Below, one piece after another: positions 26,301-35,300 of a stretch of 64,000 nt of DNA. The position numbers and the translations under genes are program-made. The DNA lies in the NCBI GenBank assembly GCA_916613615.1, contig OU744720.1, positions 74,985,338 to 75,049,337 of the forward strand, in the 5' to 3' direction. The first letter of the stretch is position 1, and every line of letters starts with the position of its first letter. The notes below the pieces were generated by a model. The model saw only the letters and a program-made list of their open reading frames with translations, was not told the DNA's origin and did no database searches. The stretch comes from Steromphala cineraria. Its lineage: Eukaryota > Mollusca > Gastropoda > Trochida > Trochidae.

Positions 26301-29300
26301 CGACGTTGGATTTTAGTTGATATGTGGTCGCGACGTCGTTCAACTTAATAAAGACGTTGTTTCCACGTCAGAAATTTCGACGTCGATAAAGACAACGTTG
26401 CTTCGACGTTGTTAATTTCGACGTTGATGTAACAACGTTGTTACAACGTCGGTCATTTCGACGTCGAAAACAACGACGTGGCCCCGACGTCGGTAATTTC
26501 GACGTTGACTGAACAACGTTGTTTCAACGTTGGTTATTTCGGTTAAGGTGGCGTTGTTTCCACGTCGAGAAAATAAAGATACACAACGTCGTTTCAACGT
26601 AGCTTTTTCCTAGGTCTATGTCTATGAGATTTATGTTGATAAATGACTTAACGTTGTTCCGATTTTACAACCTACGAATTATATCAGATGAAAATAGGTT
26701 TGTCTCTTGTGAAACTAAATATTTTCGTTTGTTAGTTGATCATTCATTAAATATTTCTAAAAGTGTGTGATGTGCGCCTTTAAACTTGTAAAGAGCGCCC
26801 CGTTATGGAAGGACTAACTAAATTACTGTTAGCAACAACTAACAGATTTCGCGACAAAAAAGGCATTTTTTTCTAGGATATTGTATAGAAATATCTTTAT
26901 GTAGAGTCTAGAGTTGTTTTCCTTTGTTAGGTTTAGCCTTTTCCATTCCTTTTAAAATTAAGCTTTTTCGAATTATCAATGCAATGTATAGATATGAAAT
27001 CAGTAAAAAAAAAGTACGCAAAATATACATAAATTTATGTAAAACAGTCATAAATCTATATAAATGAATAGATATATCGTTTTAAAAGCAATGTTTCATG
27101 AATAGGCTAGCACTTGAAAATCCAGGAACAAATTCGTGAGCACTTTATTCATAAACAATATTTGCTGATAATTTGTTTCCCTAAACGGCGTATGCATATG
27201 AAAAAAAGGACTTTTTCTTATATTTCCGAAGTTGGTTTACACGCCAACAAGCATACCACATTTTCGCGCCAGCACAAATGCTGATGACGTCACTGTTTCA
27301 ACTATTACGTCACAATCTTAGTACTTTCGTCGCCATGTTTGTCGGTCGATGTAAGGGGAAATCAACGTTCGGCTAGATCTTATATCGGATCACGATTCGG
27401 ATGGACTGACATCGCTCTACTATTCTCAAATGGTAAGTATTTCCCTTCTTCTATTAACAAACTTTCCATCATTGAGTTTCAGTAGTCATTCCAATACTTA
27501 TTAGTATAAACTTGAAGTTATAACACTCAGCCACGTCAAAATTGAACGCATCTCGTTGACTTATGAAGGCCTTGTGCCAAGGCAACTGTAGATCTAGTAC
27601 GATTATATATTATTATAGCACTGATATCAAACTATTATTTGAAAAATAGCATTTGTTTAGTTAAGTGAGTCACAAGGATAAAAGAAAGTCATAGGTTTCA
27701 AAACTTCTGCTGTCAATCGACTTGTGTCCGCAACCATGTTGAACTCCATACAGTGTTGTGGCATTGCATAAAGTGCTTGATATCGTAACCGGTGTTGCAC
27801 GGAGCTAGTAAAGTTTTCGATCAGCTGTTTACGAGTTCATTTGGTTCAAAGCGTTCACTGTACAGTTCCGTTGTTGTTTTTGATTAATAATTGTCTTATC
27901 CTGAGCATGAGCTTAAATGAAACGGCAGTTGAATTTTTATCATTTAGTGGCAATGACGGCATCATAATCAGCGTTGTCCCATATTATTTTTGTAGGAAAA
28001 AGATCACGAAAAGGGTTGTGTTCAAACCGGGTAGATTAGCAATAAAACTATATAATATTGATCAATTATTTGAATGACTAAGTCATTTGAACTATGATCA
28101 CGTCATAGAAAGATATGGCTACTTAAGTATTATAATAAGTAAGTGTTGTTGTAATAGTGTTGTTCCGCAATGCGTCATATGAATGACATCAAATATCATC
28201 ATACATGGCATATATCATTTGCACATTTATGCATGTAGTCATGTACATGTACTAGGCCTATAGATGAAATTAGTATACTATTCAATGATAATAACTGAAA
28301 TATCATTTGCCAAAAGTAGAAATTATACGTCCGTATTTAAGAACTAGAAGGGGTCCAGTTATATTAGATTTATTTTATTTTCATTGTTAACTTTATTTCT
28401 TTTTATCAAACTAATCCTATAATTATGTTCAAGTATGACGGAATGATGGCATACCACATATTTCTTTCTGGACTGTTGATGGATGAAATTCGTTTAAAAC
28501 TTTTCAATTATTTATTTCCTTGCAAAACACAATATTACCAGTGACAATCTAATATTTTAATGAATGACAGTTTAGCATTACTATAGTATATAATTGGACT
28601 AAGATTGATATCAACTCACTTAGCCTTGGCTTCACTTGAACCTACATGTACGATTCATTGTATAATAATAATGTATATACAAATTAATTTTAAGGGAAAT
28701 TCCTAACTGACACTTTTCAGTTCCATGACAGTTATGTTTGAAGGAATCCTATGACTCAATCCATGCATCAGTGTTTTAAAGAAATGTGTTAGGAAGAGTC
28801 CGAAGATATTGTTTATATTTAAATATAATAAAATAATATAAACTTTTCTCAGAGTCTGCTGATTGAGAGGGAGGAGAAAGCTGGAGACTGGCGAAGCAGA
28901 GAAGATACATGCACGTGCTTCTGGGAGTTGATCTGTCAAACTACCCTCAGGTATGTATAGTGTATACTGTTGTAAATGCCATTCAACATTCATTATGTAT
29001 TAATTTTACAAGTTTTAAAAGTTGAATAAGTTACAATTAAACAATAAATCAGTTACAATGCACACAAAAGTCATTCAAGGCAGGATTCATTCATAAGAAC
29101 AGAACAAGTTATTTGATAAGGTATCGACATATACAATTTATGTGATTGATTTTTCACTTCATTTACATCTGTTTTTTTATCTTTCTTTTGTACAGAACTT
29201 TGCTGATGACCAACGCTGTGAAGAAACATGTACAAGAAGACAGGATAAGACGGCTTTTCATAGAAATGTATAAAGGATTAATAAACAATTATGTAAACAT

Positions 29301-32300
29301 TATCTCGGTTTGTTTTTGACTTGTTAATTTGTTTGTTGAATTGATAAAGCTTTTCCCGACGATATACCATATTTTATATGATACGATTCCGGTTTCTATG
29401 GTTCTCTGCAGTGTTATGCACATTGAAAAACGTCTCTCATCATACCTTTTCAGAATCATTAGAAATGGGATCAACTTTTAACCAACGTTCAAGCAACATC
29501 GTATCAACGGTGTATCAACGTTAAAGCCATGTTGTATCGACGTTGATGTCGCGTTGTAATAACGTCAATAAAACGTCGTTTCGACGTTAATACAATATCG
29601 TATATACGTCGAGACAACGTTATACCAACGTTGTTGCGACGTCGTATTTACTAACGTCGTTTCTACGTTGAAACAACGTTAGATTTCGACGTCGCGGCAA
29701 ATTTCAAATCCAATCAAAATTCGACGTCAATTCAACGTTGGTAAACGACGTTGTTTCAACGTTGGTTCAACGTTAAAATGCCTGCTGGGTTTTATATCAT
29801 GATTACATTACTATATACTGTTTGGAGAGGTGCCATAATGTATATACCATACATCCATTAATAAGAGAAACTATTCATATATTTCTCCTGAGATATGTGA
29901 TATTGCTTCATGAAAGTAATAACTGCAAAAACTAATTACATAGACCACGATTATTTGGTTGCATTATTACGACGAGTACAACAATGTGAAATATAACTAC
30001 CATCCTAGCAATGAATAATGTGAACAGTATGGATGATTAAGTGACTATCGTAGATAATAATTGTTTTTAGTTAAGTATTAGCTATAGTTTACATTGGGAA
30101 TAAACTAATGTTAAAACTCGCCCACACGCTTATTCAAATGTAACTAGTTATATCTAGTCAGCACTAGTTAATAATATAGTAGGATGTATTGATCGTCAAT
30201 TTACACTACTCAAGGACGGGAAGATGAAACTCAACACCTTGACTTGAAGAACACCACATACAGGCTAGACTACCTTTGCTGAACGAAGAAGTAGAGGTTC
30301 AATAATGATTAAGGAAAGCATTGAAGTATTTACCAAATGTCAAACACGCTGTGAGTTAAGGTGTCTATGGTAATACAATGCATTATGGTACATGCCAAAT
30401 GCCAAAACACTCAACGTCATTCCATTTTGTTGTCAAATGAATAAGGGTTGAATTAGGCTCAGTGTCTTCAACACAATGATGTGGAGGCTAACCTATTTTG
30501 AGAACAATGTCAAATACTTATTCTCAAGATGTCGAATGGACGTTGATGCCAAATGGGCCCGGATAACCACAGCTAGATATTGTGAACATTTGACATTCAA
30601 CACAATTCCTATTTCCAGCTATAGGCACTTGATAAAGCTTGATGTAGTTTATTGTGATACAAAACCATTATCTACCAATGGTGTTTTTTAAAATGAATTA
30701 TGAACGAATCAGATATATTCATATATTTGCAAAAAGATTTAATTCTTTACTTTTACATTGGTAACATTTGTTATAATCATGTTACGTATTAAAACAAAAA
30801 TTGTCGTCCTTTTTGTTAATCATCGTATATTACTTACCATATAGAACTGTTTTCACAAAGATTTCAAAACAGTTTGTATCGTCATTTTGAGATTCATATT
30901 ACTATCATTTCATATTTGAACAACAATTTATGAACTTTTAAGGACTTGATCACAATGGCCATCTTTTATCCATACCTCAACATGAGTGTAATAAAAAGCA
31001 ATCGTAATTCGTTTACGTAAGTGCCAGTTGATATTACGATCTGTTAAGTTATTGTGAACTATATTGGTTTGAAATACATGCTTTCAGTTTGAACCCGTCG
31101 TTCTGCCATGTTAATTTCGTTTCAAGGCCTTGCTGCCCTCTAAGGAATTAAGTTTTTCAAACAAAGCTTCATTACAGATAATTGAAAAGCTAAAGCCGTA
31201 GATCAAATTGATTTTAATGATCATATAAAACAATGAAAGCTACAGTGTTTCATCTCTTTCATTTTTTGAAAAATTGCTCATTTTTAATCTATAATGAACT
31301 ATATTTTTCAAAGCAATTTAAATAATTCTTAATTCAAAATCAAGCACCTTTGAAATCACACACCATTCATTGTGTTAATCGAAAACATAAAGAGATGACG
31401 TAGTTCAAATTCCAACACAGTAAGACAATGACTAAGATGTTATCGATAGTTTTTTTTGCATCCTTAAAAGTAAGCTGTAAAGAATGCTTAATGCTTATCT
31501 CAGCATATTATTTTGGTAAATACTGTCCCTTCCTTCTTGTCGCCATATAAACTGTATATCAGACCAATGAACTAGTCATGCTGTTACATGCTAATCCTAA
31601 CTGTTGAGATATCATTTCAATTTAAAACACCTTTTTACACTTAGATGATTTCTTCATCTCACGTAGGCGTAATTAAGTTTACCACAATTCCAGTTTCAAG
31701 GTTTCGTTAGGTTTTCTTAAACAAACAGTGGCGCATATTCTAAGCTTGAATTATGATATCACCATTGAGTGGGTTCACTGTAAAAGAAGTGAATGAAGTC
31801 ACGCGACAAATTTTTTTCTGATGTACAAGCTGTACCACTACATCTTGGTGCAACAAGGTATCAGTACTTGGTATCTTTTGCATCATTGAAATGTGTTTCT
31901 GAGAGTCACATTAATCATGTCCTAAATGCACTCAATTTTGATTTGCATTCTCATAATTAACGTGCTGAAGAATAAAAACAGTTTTTTGATATACAACGTT
32001 ATTTCTTTATTTCATCAAAATGCCTCTGGATAATTCGATTTTGCAAGTTTGATTGTCAAATTCGTCATGGAATCAGGAGAATTTTTGTCAAATATACACC
32101 ACAAGAAACAGGAGAATGTAAGACTCGGAAGACAACAAGAAATTAATTAGCTTCCTGGGGAATGGTAATTTGATTTGACTAAAGTCTATTAAACTAAGCT
32201 GTAATGAACCTTAATGAAATATTAAGCAGCTACTCACCGGGTTGTCCCTCCGCTGCACAGTAGAGTTGTGTATGCCTACAGTAGGCGTGAAGAAAGGACT

Positions 32301-35300
32301 CCTGCAAAGAGAATATACAATGATACAACAAGCTTAGAACTTTGCAGAGAGCAAGTAGATTGTAGTCGTTATGTGAAGGATAACCGGGCAACTGCAGGTC
32401 TTTAAACGTAAAACAAAGATGTAACTTAAATATTGTAGTCGTTATGTGAAGGACAACTGAGCAACTGCAGGTCTTTAAACGTAAAACAAAAACGTTACTT
32501 AAAAATATTGTAGTCATTTTGTGAAGGACAACTGAGCAACTGCAGGTCTTTAAACGTAAAACAAAGATGAAATTTAAATATTGTAGTCGTTATGTGAGGG
32601 ACAACTGAGCAACTGCAGGTCTTTAAACGTCAAACAAAGATGTAACTTAAACCGTGTAGTCGTTATGTGAGGGACAACTGAGCAACTGCAGGTCTTTAAA
32701 CGTAAAACAAAGACGTAGCTTAAATATTGTAGTCGTTATGTGAGGCACAACTGAGCAACTGCAGGTCTTTAAACGTAAAACAAAATAATAACTTAAAGAT
32801 GTGTATGTGTATATCTATGGGTGTACATCTTTAAAACAACGACGACATACTAAGGTGAAACATTTATTAACTCATAAAAAAACAATGAATACCTTTGCCA
32901 TAACCAAGCTTTATATTTTGTATTTAGTTATATTGTGTATGTTGAATAGAAGGACGACAATTCGTAGTGTTAATATGCATACACAGATAGTTTCAGAATT
33001 TATCGATTGCAAAGATATTTTAGTTAATAAAACACCATTTTTCCAACACTATTTCAATATCATAAGCACAAGTGAGTACTTAAGGACTTAAACCTCCGAC
33101 ATGTTATGAAAAGGTTGACAAGCGTACATGTACGTGGGCCTTTAAATATTGTAAGAAAAGTACAATGAAACGGCAATCGCAGTTCAAATGCAGCAACGAA
33201 TAGGCAATTCCTGTCATAAAGATAGTAATCCCCTACTGGATTTCACAACATGCGTGTAAGGGTTGAATGATATGATTGTTAATCGGACAAAATCATTAAA
33301 TATAATTTCTTCAGGATCAGAGCGTTATCAAAATGAATTATCTGTCAGAAGAGCTTGGTAAAAAGCAGTGCAGATATTGACAAAATGTGCTCACGTCAAG
33401 CCCCGCAATCTGACAGTCTGTACGGGCTGAAGGTTGTAATCTCAGAACATCTGACAGTCTTTGTGGAGCGAGAAAAGTTGGACAGTTTGACAAATCTTAA
33501 TTTTTTCAGAGTTATTTTCAATTTAAAAGCACGGACAGAACATTGGGCAGTTATGATTTAGAACGAAATAAAACGCTTCATGGATTGTTTGAATAAATTT
33601 GAAATTTAGAAATGTATGTGATTTGAAATGATTCGACATGATAAAATAGGATTGTTTGGCAAAGGCAGGTTTAGAAACAATTGTGGGATATCGTGTATTC
33701 ATTAAGAATCAAGATAACGTAAACCGCATTTCCTATGGTTATACAACTTCCAATAATGTTCAGCTGCTTAAAAGTGTTCATTTTGGGCATTATGAAACTG
33801 TGAAATGGGAAGTGAATTTGTCAATATATAACTCCCAATAATTTTAAGATTCTTCAAAATGTTATAATTCTAAAGCGGTGAAATCGAAAATGAATTATGT
33901 CACTGACAAGTCATACACGAAGGCTTTGCGCCGGTTACATACAGTTCAATGCAGTGTTGAATAGGATAGAACATGCCTAAAATCAATAATTCGTAACACA
34001 TTTAACGACATCTTAACAACACTACACTTTGATATAATTTATAATCCTGTTTAGTAGAAGCAAGTTTAAAAAAATATCTTATATTGTAAATTTTTCACTA
34101 ATAATTATACGTTAATGCTAAATGTAATATTTTGAAAGTGTCAAAAAGCTCATTACACAAACCAATCATCCATATTCCGAGAACAAATTATAAATATGCA
34201 CATACTGTCCATTGGCCGTCATTTTTGTGTGAACACGTTTAATTCATTTTCTGTAAGAAAAGAAATCATGGCTGAACTTTACATTATATATTTGATGTAT
34301 TACTGCTTTAATCAGCTTAAATACAGCTGCGTACCTAAAGTTTGTTCACTTGCTTGTGTGTCTTAGTGCATGTAGTTCTGGTTTAATGTGGACGTCAATA
34401 AAATAACTCCAGGAGCACTGACAAATGATCACCAACTCTCTATGTGCAAAATAACAACTCTCAAACCATATTTTTCAAACATGTAGTCACCGCTGCTGAA
34501 TGGCGGTATTTGGCATGGTTAAATAGACAGATGGGGTCATAATTGTGAAATTCCGATTTTCATAAACTTCAAATAAAATATTCCATACAGACGTTTGTAA
34601 GATAAAAAGCAGCACAACTACATTGCTTTTGTGTAAAGAAACAAATATGACTTTGATCTAAAGATGTTGATCGCGTATGAAGGATCCTGTAGAGCAAAAG
34701 GAAAAATAGTGTTTTCGAAATTCTGACCCCGTGTCACTTCAATCCTGCCAAACTTGTTACGGTTATCTGTTAAGAATGACATACGATTATGTTAACGCAA
34801 AGTGAATTTTAACTTGCGTTGTGAAATTCAACATTATCAGTTTCGTTTTTGCAATGGTAGGATGCCTCAAAGGCAATCGAAATTATATGATATTTTCACT
34901 AGAATATGTAGGCAAGTGATCAAACTTAAGGTTCGCAGCTTACATTGTTTCTCAATTTGAACCTATTATTTTCATTTTTCTGACATCACCTTATATTCCC
35001 CCTAAAACGTGCTCCTGCCCATTTAATATCGTGTATGAAAGTAGAATCTCTTCATTCTTAATGTTACCAGTACTCTTACACCGTTCATTCACCTTTATTT
35101 ACCACGCACAAATTTCTGCCTTATTATGTCGTGGATGGTCTGAATAAACTTGCATTGTGTAATCATGCCAGATTGATAATAGCACTTACACAGCAAAGCT
35201 CTCACATTTACCCGGTTGGAATAGCATCATAAAGGATCATTTAACAAAATATACATAATAGAAACAAAATGTCAAAGTAAGAATAGTTGTTGCACCGTTC

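Larger units (their letters stand above)
26277..29789. mobile_element. 3.5-kb TIR element with palindrome-array ends
   Basis: The left end CCCAGCAGGCACACGACGTG and right end ...AAAATGCCTGCTGGG are inverted repeats with 11 identical terminal bases. Both ends continue into about 300-base arrays of AACGTTG, CGACGTCG and ACGTTGTTTCAACGTTG palindromes. The flank is TTT on both sides, a weak candidate target duplication. Such arrays may be multiple transposase-binding sites, as in Mutator-like or hAT elements (inference). No transposase is recognisable in the 2.9-kb interior. The element is inserted in the long collagen intron. Family unassigned. Confidence 0.75.

Noticed and set aside
27841..28077. 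78-codon plus-strand ORF in the TIR element
   Set aside because: It lies in the proposed first intron, lacks splice sites that would join it in frame, and its composition is drift-like.
32230..32517. 95-codon minus-strand ORF
   Set aside because: Only its last 64 bases are a supported collagen exon. The rest is tandem-repeat translation running across the acceptor.
35150..35215. Good minus-strand splice donor GCTGT|gtaagtgc as an extra collagen exon
   Set aside because: No acceptor with a pyrimidine tract upstream in the minus direction, and two of three frames have stops.
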